A DNA stretch of 64,000 nt from Falsirhodobacter xinxiangensis. GTDB lineage: Bacteria; Pseudomonadota; Alphaproteobacteria; Rhodobacterales; Rhodobacteraceae. Under the pieces are notes generated by a model, which was given only the letters and a program-made list of their open reading frames with translations, was not told where the DNA came from and ran no database searches. The stretch is taken from assembly GCF_004959935.1 (NCBI RefSeq), contig NZ_SMYN01000002.1, positions 1 through 64,000 on the forward strand, in the 5' to 3' direction. The position numbers and the translations under genes are program-made. Of this stretch, positions 27,386-37,090 are shown piece by piece (the first letter of the stretch is position 1; each line of letters begins with the position of its first letter).

Positions 27386-27907
27386 TCAAAACGGGATTTC
27401 GTCGTCGAAATCGGTGCTGCGACCGCCGCCACCCGAACCGCCGCTGCGCGGTTGCGATCCGCCGCTGCGCCCGCCCGAGGACGAGCCACCTTCGTAGTCG
27501 TAGCCGCCGCCGCGCTCCTCATACCCGCCGCCCGAGGACGAACCGCCGCCATCGCCGCGCCCGCCCAGCATCGTCATCGTGCTGCGGAAGGGACGCAGGA
27601 CGACTTCGGTCGTGTATTTGTCCTGACCCGACTGGTCCTGCCACTTGCGGGTTTCAAGCTGGCCTTCCAGATAGACGGTCGAGCCCTTGCGCAGGTATTG
27701 CTCGGCCACCTTCACGAGGTTTTCGTCCATGATCGCAACGGAATGCCACTCGGTGCGCTCTTTACGTTCGCCCGAGTTGCGGTCGCGCCATGTCTCGGAC
27801 GTGGCGACGCGCAGGTTGCAGACCTTGCCGCCGTTCTGAAAGCTGCGAACCTCGGGGTCGCGGCCAAGATTGCCGACGATGATGACCTTGTTGACCGAAC
27901 CTGCCAT
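27386..27907 (-). CDS. ssb: single-stranded DNA-binding protein SSB
   Basis: Coats single-stranded DNA during replication, repair and recombination. The 173-residue protein has a canonical N-terminal OB fold (about residues 1-110, beginning [18 protein letters not shown], with [13 protein letters not shown] and [10 protein letters not shown]). A Gly/Ser/Arg-rich disordered linker follows, then the acidic tip DFDDEIPF that recruits replication partners. The ATG is preceded by GAGAGGAA. The linker is unusually rich in glycine repeats. It ends next to the terminator shared with tex. Confidence 0.97.
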   Translation of the reverse strand: MAGSVNKVIIVGNLGRDPEVRSFQNGGKVCNLRVATSETWRDRNSGERKERTEWHSVAIMDENLVKVAEQYLRKGSTVYLEGQLETRKWQDQSGQDKYTTEVVLRPFRSTMTMLGGRGDGGGSSSGGGYEERGGGYDYEGGSSSGGRSGGSQPRSGGSGGGGRSTDFDDEIPF

Positions 27908-28036
27908 GTGTTCCTCTCGTGTTCTTTGCCGAATGGATTACACCCCGGCGGCTTTCCCCGCAACCGCTGCGAAACGCTGGCGCGGAGGCAAAATCCGGGT
28001 ATAGTCGCTGCCGACAACGGATGGGGAAGCGGACGG

Positions 28037-28627
28037 ATGCGGGGGATGTTCCTGATCGCTGCGCTTGGCGCGGCTGTGGCGGGGCCTGTGATGGCGCAGG
28101 GGCTGAGCCTTTCCACCTCGGGGCGCAGCAAGATGTCGGCGTTCGAGGCGCGGACCTCGGTTCTGGATCGCCGTGCGTCGCAGCAATACGAAGGCTCGAC
28201 CCGCCTGCAACCCCCGCGCCCCAAGGCCGAGGAAATCCCGCTGCCGCGCTTTACCGGCAATTATCGCGGCGAATATCTGGCCGATGCCCGCGCGTCGGCG
28301 ACCAAGCATGGCATCCCTCCCGATCTGTTCCTGCGGCTGGTGCAGCAGGAGTCGGGCTGGAACGCGGCGGCACTGTCGATCAAGGGCGCACGGGGGCTGG
28401 CGCAGCTTATGCCCGACACGGCGCGGCTGGTGGGGGCGGATATCGACGATCCGCGCTCCAACCTCGATGGCGGGGCGCGGTATCTGAAGATGATGTATGA
28501 CCGCTTCGGCAACTGGCGGCACGCGCTGGCCGCCTATAACGCAGGGCCGATGGCGGTCGAAAAACACGGCGGCATCCCGCCCTATGCCGAAACCGAGAAT
28601 TACGTGAAGGTAATCCTCGGCGGCTAG
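28037..28627 (+). CDS. periplasmic lytic transglycosylase (SLT family 1)
   Basis: A 196-residue cell-wall-cleaving enzyme. An N-terminal signal peptide (LIAALGAAVAGPVMAQ) is followed by a linker and a C-terminal lysozyme-like SLT domain with the catalytic Glu in QQESGWN, then GARGLAQLMPDTA and AAYNAGPMAV, the conserved motif series of family 1 transglycosylases. The start may be this ATG or the one three codons later; both keep the signal peptide. Only five bases separate its stop from the end of serS on the other strand, with no hairpin between them. Confidence 0.88.
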   Translation: MRGMFLIAALGAAVAGPVMAQGLSLSTSGRSKMSAFEARTSVLDRRASQQYEGSTRLQPPRPKAEEIPLPRFTGNYRGEYLADARASATKHGIPPDLFLRLVQQESGWNAAALSIKGARGLAQLMPDTARLVGADIDDPRSNLDGGARYLKMMYDRFGNWRHALAAYNAGPMAVEKHGGIPPYAETENYVKVILGG

Positions 28628-28631
28628 TGCT

Positions 28632-29921
28632 TCAGGCCAGCTGGCCGTCCGGCGTGATCCGGGTCTTGCCGCGCAGATAGGGGTGCAGCACCTCCGGCAG
28701 CTCGACCGATCCGTCTTCCTGCTGACCATTCTCCAGCACCGCGATCAGGCAGCGCCCGACGGCCAGCCCCGAGCCGTTCAGCGTGTGGACGAATTCCGGC
28801 TTGCCGCCCACGGGACGGAACCGGGCGTTCATGCGCCGTGCCTGAAAATCGCCGCAGACGGACACCGAAGAAATCTCGCGGTAGGTGTCCTGACCGGGCA
28901 GCCACACCTCCAGATCATGGGTCTTGGTCGCGCCGAAGCCCATGTCGCCGGTGCACAGCACCAGCACGCGATAGGGCAGGCCCAGCTTTTGCAGGATCGC
29001 CTCGGCGCAGCCGGTCATGCGCTCGTGTTCCGCAGCCGACTGGTCGGGGGTGGTGATCGACACCATTTCGACCTTTTCGAATTGGTGCTGGCGCAGCATC
29101 CCGGACGTGTCCTTGCCCGCCGACCCCGCCTCGGACCGGAAGCATTGCGTATGCGCGGTCATGCGGATCGGAAGCTGCGCCGCATCGAGGATGTCGCCCG
29201 CGACGGTGTTCGTCAGCGTCACCTCGGATGTCGGGATCAGCCACCAGCCGTTGGTGGTCTGGTAGCTGTCCTCGGCGAATTTCGGAAGCTGCCCGGTGCC
29301 CAGCATCGCCTCGTCGCGGACCAGAACCGGGGTCCATGTCTCGGTCAGGCCGTGGTCTTCGACATGGGTGTCCAGCATGAACTGCGCCAGCGCGCGGTGA
29401 ACGCGCATCGCAGCGCCGCGCAGAACGACGAAGCGGCTGCCCGACAGCTTGGCCGCAGTTGCGAAATCGAGGCCTGCCGCCGCGCCCGGAATCTCGAAAT
29501 GCTCTTTCGGGGCGAAGTTGAATTGGCGCGGGGTGCCCCACGTGCGAATCTCGACGTTGCCATCCTCGTCCGCGCCCTCGGGCACGTCGGCCAGCGGCAG
29601 GTTCGGGATGGTCAGCAGCAGCTCGCGCAGGCGGGCATCCTCGGCGGTGGCTTCCTCGTTCAGGCGGGCGATCTCGGCCTTCTTCTCGGCCACAAGCGCG
29701 CGCAGACGCTCGAACTCGGCTTCGTTCCCGGCGGCCTTGGCGGCGCCGACCTCCTTGGAGGCGCGGTTCTGTTCGGCCTGTGCGGTTTCGGCGGACAGGA
29801 TACGGGCGCGGCGGGCCTCGTCGATGGCCAGCACGCGCGACGACAGACCGGCCAAGCCGCGGCGAGACAGCGCCGCATCGAAGGCGGCGGGGTTTTCACG
29901 GATGGCGCGGATGTCGTGCAT
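28632..29921 (-). CDS. serS: seryl-tRNA synthetase
   Basis: Class II aminoacyl-tRNA synthetase charging tRNA-Ser. The 429-residue protein has the N-terminal long coiled-coil arm (residues about 25-105, [20 protein letters not shown] and following) and a C-terminal catalytic domain with motif 2 around [27 protein letters not shown] and motif 3 near [17 protein letters not shown]. The ATG at 29921 has GAGGA upstream. It diverges from yajC with about 205 bases between the start codons, presumably holding promoters for both. Confidence 0.96.
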   Translation of the reverse strand: MHDIRAIRENPAAFDAALSRRGLAGLSSRVLAIDEARRARILSAETAQAEQNRASKEVGAAKAAGNEAEFERLRALVAEKKAEIARLNEEATAEDARLRELLLTIPNLPLADVPEGADEDGNVEIRTWGTPRQFNFAPKEHFEIPGAAAGLDFATAAKLSGSRFVVLRGAAMRVHRALAQFMLDTHVEDHGLTETWTPVLVRDEAMLGTGQLPKFAEDSYQTTNGWWLIPTSEVTLTNTVAGDILDAAQLPIRMTAHTQCFRSEAGSAGKDTSGMLRQHQFEKVEMVSITTPDQSAAEHERMTGCAEAILQKLGLPYRVLVLCTGDMGFGATKTHDLEVWLPGQDTYREISSVSVCGDFQARRMNARFRPVGGKPEFVHTLNGSGLAVGRCLIAVLENGQQEDGSVELPEVLHPYLRGKTRITPDGQLA

Positions 29922-30126
29922 GGGTCTGTCCTCGTGTATGACGCGCACGGTATGCCCGATCCCTGCGCCCGCGTGAACCCTTCACTTCGGCGTCATGGGG
30001 CTTTCGCAAGCCCTGCGGGTGCGCGTAAATGCCCCGAAGTCACGCGCTTGCCATCGGATACCCTGCCGGATACGGTGCGCCACCGCAATTTCCGGGGGTT
30101 TTCCCCGACGTAGGACGAGGACCGAC

Positions 30127-30450
30127 ATGTTCGCCACCCCCGCATTCGCCCAAGCCGCCTCTGGCGGCGCTGCCAGCGCCCTGACCAGCTTCGTGCCGCT
30201 GATCCTGATCTTCGGGATCATGTATTTCCTGCTGATCCGCCCGCAGCAGAAGAAACTGAAGGATCACCGCAAGATGGTCGAGGCGCTGCGCCGTGGCGAC
30301 CAGATCGTCACGCAGGGCGGCATCCTTGGCAAAGTCACCCATGTCGGTGAAGGCAACGAGGTCGAGGTCGAAATCGCGACCGGCGTGAAGGTGAAGGTCC
30401 TGCGCCACACCATCGCGCAGGTCGTGTCGAAAACCGAACCCGCCGCCTGA
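30127..30450 (+). CDS. yajC: preprotein translocase subunit YajC
   Basis: A 107-residue inner-membrane accessory of the SecDF complex. One membrane segment (about residues 21-38, FVPLILIFGIMYFLLIRP) is followed by the conserved QQKKLKDHRKMVEALRRGDQIVTQGGI cytoplasmic domain. The ATG at 30127 has GAGGA eight bases upstream. It precedes secD by 22 bases, the standard yajC-secD-secF order. Confidence 0.95.
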   Translation: MFATPAFAQAASGGAASALTSFVPLILIFGIMYFLLIRPQQKKLKDHRKMVEALRRGDQIVTQGGILGKVTHVGEGNEVEVEIATGVKVKVLRHTIAQVVSKTEPAA

Positions 30451-30472
30451 CCCAGAACGATCCGGACATAAG

Positions 30473-32140
30473 ATGCTGCAAATACCTCTGTGGAAGCGGG
30501 TGCTGATCTGGGGCGTCTGCGCCCTTGCGATCCTCATCGCGCTGCCGAACGCCTTTTATGGCCGGGTCGAAAGCCATAATGACGCAAAGGCCGAGATCGC
30601 CGATGCCGGGGGCAATTCCACCCCCGAGCAGGAGGCGGCGCTGGCCCTGTGGCCGAACTGGCTGCCCTCGGGGCTGATGAGCCTTGGCCTCGACCTTCGG
30701 GGCGGGGCGCATCTGCTGGCCGAGGTGCATGTCTCGGACGTCTATGCCGACCGGATCGACAACATGTGGCCCGAGGTGCGCGACGCACTGCGCGGCGCCC
30801 GCGATCAGGTGGGCAGCGTCCGCCGTGTCACATCCGAGCCGGGCGTGCTGAAGGTCCAGATCTCCAACCCCGAGGGGATCGCCCGCGCGGTCGAACTGGT
30901 GCGCGCGCTGGCGCAGCCGGTCACTTCGGTGACGGGCATGGGCCAAAGCGACATCGACGTTCGTGCGGAAGGCGACACGATCAGCGTGCAGCTGACCGAG
31001 GCCGAACGCGCCGCGACCGACACGCGCACCATGCTCCAGAGCCTTGAGATCATCCGCCGCCGCGTGGACGAGGTTGGCACGCGCGAGCCGACGATCCAGC
31101 GGCAGGGCGACGACCGCATCCTGATTCAGGTGCCCGGCATCGGATCGGCGGCGGAGCTCAAATCGCTGATCGGAACGACCGCGCAGCTGACCTTCAACAG
31201 CGTCGTCAACGTGACGCAGGACGCGAATGCTCAGCCGGGCCCGCGTCAGGCCGTCCTGCCGTCGCTGAACGAGCAGGGCATCTATTACATCGTCGAGACG
31301 ACGCCGGTCGTCACGGGCGAGCAGCTTGTCGATGCGCAGCCCGCGTTCGACCAGAACAACCGCCCCGCCGTGAACTTCCGCTTCAACGCCTCGGGCGGGC
31401 GTAGCTTCGGCGACTATACCGCGAACAACATCGGCCGTCCCTTCGCCATCGTTCTGGATGACGAGGTGATCTCGGCCCCCACGATCCAATCCCACATCTC
31501 GGGCGGGTCGGGCATCATCACCGGCAATTTCACCGTCGAGGAATCGACCGAGCTTGCGGTCCTTCTGCGCGCGGGCGCGCTGCCCGCGGGGATGAGCTTC
31601 CTTGAGGAACGCACCATCGGGCCGGAGCTTGGCGCGGACAGCATCGCGGCGGGGCAGATGGCCTCCATAGTGGCGATGCTGGCGATCGCGGTCTTCATGA
31701 TCGCCTGCTATGGCTGGTTCGGCTTTCTTGCGACCGTCGCGCTGGGCATCAACATCATCATGCTGCTCGCGATCCTGACGCTGCTGGGCGCCACGCTGAC
31801 CCTGCCGGGGATCGCAGGCATCGCATTGACCATGGGTATGGCGGTGGATGCGAACGTGCTGATCTTCGAGAGGATACGCGAGGAGTTGCGAGAGGGCAAA
31901 TCCCCCGTCCGCGCCATGGATATCGGGTTCGAGAAGGCGCTGTCCGCCATCACCGATTCGAACGTGACGGGACTTGTGACGGCCGTCATCATGTTCGTCA
32001 TCGGCTCGGGTGCCGTGCGCGGGTTCGCCGTCACCATGGGCATCGGCATCATCACATCGCTGTTCACCGCCGTCTACATGACCCGCACGCTGATCGCGAC
32101 GTGGTATGCTTGGCGTCGCCCCAAGAAAATCGTGGTCTGA
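30473..32140 (+). CDS. secD: protein translocase subunit SecD
   Basis: Part of the SecDF-YajC complex that uses the proton gradient to pull exported proteins through SecYEG. The 555-residue protein has an N-terminal membrane segment, LGLDLRGGAHLL (the D1 motif, about residues 71-82), a large periplasmic domain, and five C-terminal membrane helices with ALTMGMAVDANVLIFERIREEL (D4 region, carrying the Asp used in proton movement). Length is normal for alphaproteobacteria. Nine bases separate it from secF. Confidence 0.97.
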   Translation: MLQIPLWKRVLIWGVCALAILIALPNAFYGRVESHNDAKAEIADAGGNSTPEQEAALALWPNWLPSGLMSLGLDLRGGAHLLAEVHVSDVYADRIDNMWPEVRDALRGARDQVGSVRRVTSEPGVLKVQISNPEGIARAVELVRALAQPVTSVTGMGQSDIDVRAEGDTISVQLTEAERAATDTRTMLQSLEIIRRRVDEVGTREPTIQRQGDDRILIQVPGIGSAAELKSLIGTTAQLTFNSVVNVTQDANAQPGPRQAVLPSLNEQGIYYIVETTPVVTGEQLVDAQPAFDQNNRPAVNFRFNASGGRSFGDYTANNIGRPFAIVLDDEVISAPTIQSHISGGSGIITGNFTVEESTELAVLLRAGALPAGMSFLEERTIGPELGADSIAAGQMASIVAMLAIAVFMIACYGWFGFLATVALGINIIMLLAILTLLGATLTLPGIAGIALTMGMAVDANVLIFERIREELREGKSPVRAMDIGFEKALSAITDSNVTGLVTAVIMFVIGSGAVRGFAVTMGIGIITSLFTAVYMTRTLIATWYAWRRPKKIVV

Positions 32141-32149
32141 GGTTACATC

Positions 32150-33121
32150 ATGGCATTCCGTCTGAAACTCGTCCCCGACAATACGAAGATCGACTTCTTC
32201 AAGAACCAGGCGCTGACCTTCGGTTTCGCGATCCTGTCGATGGTGGCCTCGGTCATCATCGTCGCGATCATGGGGCTGAACTTCGGCATCGACTTCCGCG
32301 GCGGCACCACCATCCGTGCCGAGACGACGACCGAGATCGACCTTGGCGAATACCGCAGCGCGCTGGAGGCGCTGGACCTTGGCGATGTCGTCATAACCGA
32401 GGTCTACGATCCTTCCTTCCGCGCCGACCAGCATGTGGCGCAGATCCGCATCCAAGCACAGGATGACAGCGAATCCGTCACGCCCGAGATGATTGCGCAG
32501 GTCGAGGCGGAGCTGGAAAAGGTCGATCCGGCGGTGAATTTCACTTCGGTCGAATCCGTCGGGCCGAAAGTGTCGGGCGAGCTGATCCAATCCGCAGTGC
32601 TGTCGGTTCTGGCGGCGGCGGCGGGCATCGGCATCTATATCTGGATGCGGTTCGAATGGCAGTTCTCGCTGGGGACGGTGCTTGCGTCCTTGCATGACGT
32701 GATCGTCACGGTGGGCCTGTTCTCTCTGTTCCAGATCAAGTTCGACCTGACCACGGTGGCGGCGCTTCTGACCATCATGGGCTATTCGGTGAACGATACC
32801 GTCGTGGTTTTCGACCGCCTGCGCGAGAACTTGCAGAAATACAAGACGACCCCGCTGCGCGATCTGATGAACCTGTCGCTGAACGAAACGCTGGGCCGGA
32901 CGGTCATGGTGGTCGCGACGATGCTGCTGTCGCTGATCGCGCTGCTGATCTTCGGCGGCGACGTGCTGCGCGGATTCGTGGCGGCAATCACCTTTGGCGT
33001 GGTCCTCGGCACCTACAGTTCCATCTATATGGCCAAGAACTTCGTGCTCTGGCTCGGCGTGAACCGCGAGCCGAAGGAGAAGAAGAAGGCCGGAACCACC
33101 TTCGCGGATATCGACGCCTGA
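32150..33121 (+). CDS. secF: protein translocase subunit SecF
   Basis: The smaller RND-like partner of SecD, 323 residues with six membrane helices. GIDFRGGTTIRAET near residues 46-59 is the equivalent of the SecD D1 motif, and GYSVNDTVVVFDRLREN is the conserved D4-like motif in the membrane. The stop codon shares one base with the next gene's start (TGATG), so the Mth938-like protein is translated from the same message. Confidence 0.97.
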   Translation: MAFRLKLVPDNTKIDFFKNQALTFGFAILSMVASVIIVAIMGLNFGIDFRGGTTIRAETTTEIDLGEYRSALEALDLGDVVITEVYDPSFRADQHVAQIRIQAQDDSESVTPEMIAQVEAELEKVDPAVNFTSVESVGPKVSGELIQSAVLSVLAAAAGIGIYIWMRFEWQFSLGTVLASLHDVIVTVGLFSLFQIKFDLTTVAALLTIMGYSVNDTVVVFDRLRENLQKYKTTPLRDLMNLSLNETLGRTVMVVATMLLSLIALLIFGGDVLRGFVAAITFGVVLGTYSSIYMAKNFVLWLGVNREPKEKKKAGTTFADIDA

Positions 33122-33480
33122 TGCATCTGGAAGAAATCTCCTACCCCGAGGCGCAGCCGATCGACGGGTATGGTCCGGGCTTCTTCCGGATCGCGGGCAA
33201 GGTTTTGCGCGGCCCGCTGCTGGTCTCGCCCTGGGCGGCGACGCCGTGGGGCGGGCTGGAGGATACCGCGACGCCGATGGCGCTGGCGGGGCGGATCGAC
33301 GTGTTGTTCCTCGGCATGGGGTCCGAGATCGCCCACGCGCCCGTCGCCTTTCGCCAGGCACTGGAGGAAGCAGGGATCGGGGTCGAGATCATGTCCACCC
33401 CCGCCGCCTGCCGCACCTATAACGTGATCCTGTCCGAAGGGCGCCGCATCGCCGTTGCGATCCTTCCGGTCGAGGGCTGA
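33121..33480 (+). CDS. Mth938-like domain (DUF498/NDUFAF3-like) protein
   Basis: A 119-residue protein of the Mth938-like fold, the family that includes the mitochondrial complex I assembly factor NDUFAF3. Seen are the typical [13 protein letters not shown] stretch, [11 protein letters not shown] and [18 protein letters not shown]. Function in bacteria is not established; a link to membrane complex assembly fits its coupling to secDF but is inference. It overlaps secF by one base and prfA starts two bases after its stop. Confidence 0.85.
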   Translation: MHLEEISYPEAQPIDGYGPGFFRIAGKVLRGPLLVSPWAATPWGGLEDTATPMALAGRIDVLFLGMGSEIAHAPVAFRQALEEAGIGVEIMSTPAACRTYNVILSEGRRIAVAILPVEG

Positions 33481-33481
33481 C

Positions 33482-34537
33482 ATGGTTCCGATGGACAGGC
33501 TGGCGCAGATTGCGCGGCGTTTCGAATTCATCGAAGCGAAGCTGTCGGCAGGTGCAGCCCCGGCCGAGATAGCCGCGCTTTCCCGCGAATATTCGGAACT
33601 GAAGCCGGTGGTCGCCCAGATCGACGCCTATCGCCAGTCGCTGGACGATCTGGCCGAGGCGGAGGCGATGCTGGCCGACCCCGAGATGCGCGCGTTGGCC
33701 GAGGATGAGATCCCGGCCCTGAAGGCGCGCATTCCGGAAATGGAGCAAGCGCTGCGCATCGTGCTGCTGCCCAAGGACGCCGCCGATGCGCGCCCTGCCA
33801 TCCTTGAAATCCGTCCCGGCACGGGCGGCGAGGAGGCGGCGCTGTTTGCGGGCGATCTGCTGCGCATGTATCAGAAATACGCCGAATCGCAGGGTTGGCA
33901 GTTCCAGATCATCGACCTGACCGAAAGCGATCTGGGCGGCATCCGCGAGCTGACGGCGCTGATCCAGGGCGAGGGGGTCTTCGCCAAGATGAAATACGAA
34001 TCCGGCGTCCACCGCGTCCAGCGTGTGCCGGAGACCGAGGCGGGGGGGCGCATACACACCTCGGCCGCGACCGTCGCCGTGTTGCCCGAGGCCGAGGAGG
34101 TGGAGATCGACGTTCCCGCCACCGACATCCGCATCGACACGATGCGCGCGTCGGGCGCCGGCGGACAGCACGTCAACACGACGGATTCGGCGGTGCGGAT
34201 CACGCACCTTCCGACCGGGATCATCGTCACCAGTTCGGAAAAGTCGCAGCACCAGAACCGCGCCATCGCCATGCAGGTCCTGCGCGCCCGTCTTTACGAG
34301 CTGGAGCGCGAGAAAGCCGACAGCGCCCGCGCCGCCGATCGCAAGGCGCAGGTCGGATCGGGCGACCGGAGCGAGCGCATCCGCACCTACAACTTCCCGC
34401 AGGGACGCATGACCGACCACAGGATCAACCTGACGCTCTATGCGCTGACACAGATCATGCAGGGCGACTTGTCGGAAACCATCGCCGCGCTGACCGCCCA
34501 TGATCAGGCCGCCAAACTGGCCGAGATGGAAGCATGA
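33482..34537 (+). CDS. prfA: peptide chain release factor 1
   Basis: Recognises UAA and UAG stop codons and triggers peptide release. The 351-residue protein has the GGQ motif in [18 protein letters not shown], preceded by [18 protein letters not shown] and [10 protein letters not shown]. The GGQ glutamine is the methylation target of PrmC, encoded immediately downstream with a four-base overlap. The start is taken as the ATG at 33482 (GAGGG upstream); an ATG three codons later is possible. Confidence 0.97.
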   Translation: MVPMDRLAQIARRFEFIEAKLSAGAAPAEIAALSREYSELKPVVAQIDAYRQSLDDLAEAEAMLADPEMRALAEDEIPALKARIPEMEQALRIVLLPKDAADARPAILEIRPGTGGEEAALFAGDLLRMYQKYAESQGWQFQIIDLTESDLGGIRELTALIQGEGVFAKMKYESGVHRVQRVPETEAGGRIHTSAATVAVLPEAEEVEIDVPATDIRIDTMRASGAGGQHVNTTDSAVRITHLPTGIIVTSSEKSQHQNRAIAMQVLRARLYELEREKADSARAADRKAQVGSGDRSERIRTYNFPQGRMTDHRINLTLYALTQIMQGDLSETIAALTAHDQAAKLAEMEA

Positions 34538-35343
34538 CCGTCGCCGAGGCGCTGCGGGCCGCCACCGCGCGGCTTGCTGCCGCAGGCATCGACGGCGCGG
34601 CGCGTGATGCGCGTATGCTACTGGCCCACGGCCTGGGCATAGAGGCGGGGCGGCTGATGCTGCACATGTCCGATCCCGCGCCGGAGATCGAGGCGCTGGT
34701 TGCCGCCCGCGTTGCGCATCAGCCTGTCGCGCAGATCATCGGCCACCGCCTGTTCTGGGGCCGCCATTTTCACGTCACTCGCGACACGCTGGACCCGCGC
34801 CCCGAAACCGAAACGCTGGTGGCGATTGCGCTTTCTCAGCCGTTCGGATCGGTGCTGGATCTGGGGACGGGGACGGGTGCGATCCTTCTGACCCTGATGG
34901 CCGAGACGGGGGCGCGAGGGGTGGCGACCGACATTTCGCCCGCCGCCTTGGAGGTTGCGCGCGGCAATGCGGCAAGCCTTGGTCTGACGCCGGAGCTGTT
35001 GATCTCGGACTGGTTCGCCGCGGTTCAGGGACGGTTCGATCTGATCGTCTCCAACCCTCCTTATATCGCGGAATCCGAAATGTCGGGCCTGTCGCGCGAC
35101 GTGTTGGAGTGGGAGCCCCATCTGGCGCTGACCCCCGGCGGCGACGGGCTGAGCCCCTACCGCGCCATCGCGGCGGGCGCGGGGCGGCATCTGAACCCCA
35201 AGGGCCGCCTGATGGTCGAGATCGGGCCGACCCAAGGCAGCGCCGTCGCCGCAATGTTCCGAGCCGCGGGGCTTGACGCGGTCGCCGTCCATCCCGATAT
35301 GGATGGCAGGGACCGTGTGGTTTCGGCGCAGCTTCCCAGCTGA
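34534..35343 (+). CDS. prmC: release factor glutamine N5-methyltransferase PrmC
   Basis: SAM-dependent methyltransferase that modifies the GGQ glutamine of release factors 1 and 2. The 269-residue protein contains the SAM-binding [13 protein letters not shown] and the substrate-glutamine motif NPPYI. An N-terminal helical domain recognises the release factor. The start overlaps the prfA stop (ATGA), the conserved bacterial arrangement. Confidence 0.96.
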   Translation: MTVAEALRAATARLAAAGIDGAARDARMLLAHGLGIEAGRLMLHMSDPAPEIEALVAARVAHQPVAQIIGHRLFWGRHFHVTRDTLDPRPETETLVAIALSQPFGSVLDLGTGTGAILLTLMAETGARGVATDISPAALEVARGNAASLGLTPELLISDWFAAVQGRFDLIVSNPPYIAESEMSGLSRDVLEWEPHLALTPGGDGLSPYRAIAAGAGRHLNPKGRLMVEIGPTQGSAVAAMFRAAGLDAVAVHPDMDGRDRVVSAQLPS

Positions 35344-35380
35344 AAACCTGCGAAATCACGCGCAAACGCCAATAAACCCC

Positions 35381-35409
35381 TTGTCAGCATCGCATTACAG
35401 TGGTTACTG
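35381..35409 (+). promoter_or_regulatory. possible promoter ahead of the DUF4167 gene
   Basis: TTGTCA at 35381-35386 and TTACTG at 35404-35409 are 17 bases apart, resembling a weak housekeeping promoter. It lies in the 225-base gap after prmC and 160 bases before the DUF4167 start. The -10 match is poor. Confidence 0.25.
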
Positions 35410-35568
35410 GACGATGTGAGGGGGACTGATCCTGTAAGGTGATCGTTCCTTCTTTCCGTCAAGTCGATGCCGCACGGTCAGCACGTCTGACCCGCCCACA
35501 ATGGGCGCAGCGCTGATAGGCGCATGAATGTGGTCAGGCAAGGCCAGATCATTCGGATTAAGGACAGT

Positions 35569-36222
35569 ATGAGATCCTCCAAGTCCCGCTCGCGTTCGAA
35601 GTCGAACCGTCCGCGCCCTCTGGGCAATATCGTGAACCGCGTCTTCGACAGCTCCGGCCCGGAAGGCAAGGTTCGCGGCACGCCGCAGCAGATCATTGAA
35701 AAGTATCTGCATCTGGCGCGTGATGCACAGCTTTCCAACGACCGTGTCGCCGCAGAGGCGTTCCTTCAGCATGCCGAACACTATACCCGGATGCTGAGCG
35801 AGGCGCAGCGCGAGATGGCTGCCGAGCAGGAGGCGCGTCAGGCGCAGCAGGCCGCGCAGGGCCATCACCACCAGCACCAGAACCAGCAGCGCCGCGACGA
35901 CAACCGCGATCAGCGCCACGAACGGCGCGAGCAGCCCCGGGTCGAGGAGGAGCCGCGCGTCGCAGAGGAGCCCGCACCGGCGCCTGCGCCTGTGGAGCCG
36001 GCACAGCCCGTGCTGGACCTGTCGCCCGAAGTTGAAAGCAACCTCGTCGATACGCCCGAAGAACGCGCTGTGGATGCACAGCCCGCCCGCCGCCCGCGTG
36101 CGCCCCGTGCGCCGAAGCCGGCCGCAGAGGGCGAAGCGCCGCGCCGCGCCAATACCCGCCGTCCGCGCAAGAAACCCGAAGGCGACGGGTCCGACGGCGG
36201 CCCGCGCGAGGCAGCAGAGTAA
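35569..36222 (+). CDS. DUF4167 domain-containing protein
   Basis: A 217-residue highly charged protein with an N-terminal DUF4167 domain (residues about 1-78). A basic start (SSKSRSRSKSNRPRP) leads into VFDSSGPEGKVRGTPQQIIEKYLHLARDAQ and HAEHYTRM. The rest is low complexity: a His/Gln run (GHHHQHQNQQ), Arg/Glu-rich and Pro/Ala-rich tracts and a basic C-terminus, all likely disordered. The family is common in alphaproteobacteria and of unknown function; nucleic-acid or ribosome association would suit the composition but is inference. The start is the ATG after AAGGACAGT. It lies behind prfA-prmC and ends in a strong terminator. Confidence 0.88.
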   Translation: MRSSKSRSRSKSNRPRPLGNIVNRVFDSSGPEGKVRGTPQQIIEKYLHLARDAQLSNDRVAAEAFLQHAEHYTRMLSEAQREMAAEQEARQAQQAAQGHHHQHQNQQRRDDNRDQRHERREQPRVEEEPRVAEEPAPAPAPVEPAQPVLDLSPEVESNLVDTPEERAVDAQPARRPRAPRAPKPAAEGEAPRRANTRRPRKKPEGDGSDGGPREAAE

Positions 36223-36223
36223 C

Positions 36224-36251
36224 AAAAGGCCGCCCAACCGGGCGGCCTTTT
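36224..36251. terminator. bidirectional intrinsic terminator between DUF4167 gene and rsmA
   Basis: A perfect 12-bp stem, AAAAGGCCGCCC at 36224-36235 and GGGCGGCCTTTT at 36240-36251, with loop AACC. Poly-A and poly-T flanks serve both convergent genes, and the last base touches the rsmA stop codon. Confidence 0.92.
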
Positions 36252-37090
36252 CATTTGGCGATTTCGCGGGCGAGGGCGCAGAACCCCTCAAGCGGGATTT
36301 CCTCGGCCCGCGCCGTCGGCGCGATCCCCGCCGCGCGCAGCCTGTCCTCGATATCCGGGGCAAGGCCCTTCAGGCTCGACCGCAGCATCTTGCGCCGCTG
36401 ATTGAACCCCATCGCCGTGATCCGCGACAGGATCGCCGCGTCGGCGGGAAAGCGCGGCTGATCCAGCCGGGTCAGGTGAACCACGGCGGAATGGATCTTT
36501 GGCGGGGGTGTAAAGGCTTCGGGCGGCAGGGTCAGCACGATCTTGGCATCCGCGCGCCACTGCGCCAGCAGCGCAAGGCGGCCATAGGCTTTCGATCCCG
36601 GCTTCGCCACGATCCGCTCGGCCACTTCCTTCTGGAACATCAGCGTCAGGCTTTCCCAGAACGGGGGCCATTGCTTCGGCGTCAGCCAGCGAACCAGAAG
36701 CTCCGTCCCGACATTGTAGGGCAGGTTGGCGACCACCCGGATCGGCGCGTTCAACATCGCGGGGGCGTCCACCTCCAGCGCGTCGCCGTTGATGACCTCC
36801 AGCCGTCCGGGATAGGCGTCCGCGACCTCGGCCAATGCGGGCAGGCAGCGCGCGTCCTTTTCCACCGCCAGCACCCGGCGTGCGCCCTCGGCCAGCAGCC
36901 CGCGGGTCAAGCCGCCGGGGCCGGGGCCAACCTCCAGGACGTCGCAGGCCGTCAGATCACCCGCCTGCCGCGCGATCTTGGCGGTCAGGTTCAGATCCAG
37001 CAGGAAGTTCTGGCCAAGCTGTTTCTTGGCGACCAGTTCGTGGTCGCGGATCACGTCGCGCAGGGGCGGAAGCCCGTCAATCGTTGCCAC
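36251..37090 (-). CDS. rsmA: 16S rRNA dimethyladenosine transferase RsmA (KsgA)
   Basis: Dimethylates two adjacent adenosines near the 3-prime end of 16S rRNA late in 30S assembly. The 279-residue protein has [11 protein letters not shown] near the N-terminus, SAM motif [15 protein letters not shown], and the adenine-methylase motif [25 protein letters not shown] marks the C-terminal domain. Its start lies inside the end of pdxA (14-base overlap), and it is the last gene of the lptF-G-D-surA-pdxA-rsmA chain. Confidence 0.96.
   Translation of the reverse strand: MATIDGLPPLRDVIRDHELVAKKQLGQNFLLDLNLTAKIARQAGDLTACDVLEVGPGPGGLTRGLLAEGARRVLAVEKDARCLPALAEVADAYPGRLEVINGDALEVDAPAMLNAPIRVVANLPYNVGTELLVRWLTPKQWPPFWESLTLMFQKEVAERIVAKPGSKAYGRLALLAQWRADAKIVLTLPPEAFTPPPKIHSAVVHLTRLDQPRFPADAAILSRITAMGFNQRRKMLRSSLKGLAPDIEDRLRAAGIAPTARAEEIPLEGFCALAREIAK

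Noticed and set aside
29937-30126. Possible leader or riboswitch between serS and yajC
   Set aside because: There is a short GGGGG-TTTT-CCCC inverted repeat, but no conserved riboswitch core; it probably holds ordinary divergent promoters.
30335-33361. 1008-codon minus-strand open frame over secD and secF
   Set aside because: Antisense to strongly conserved export genes; His/Arg/Asp-rich with no domain.
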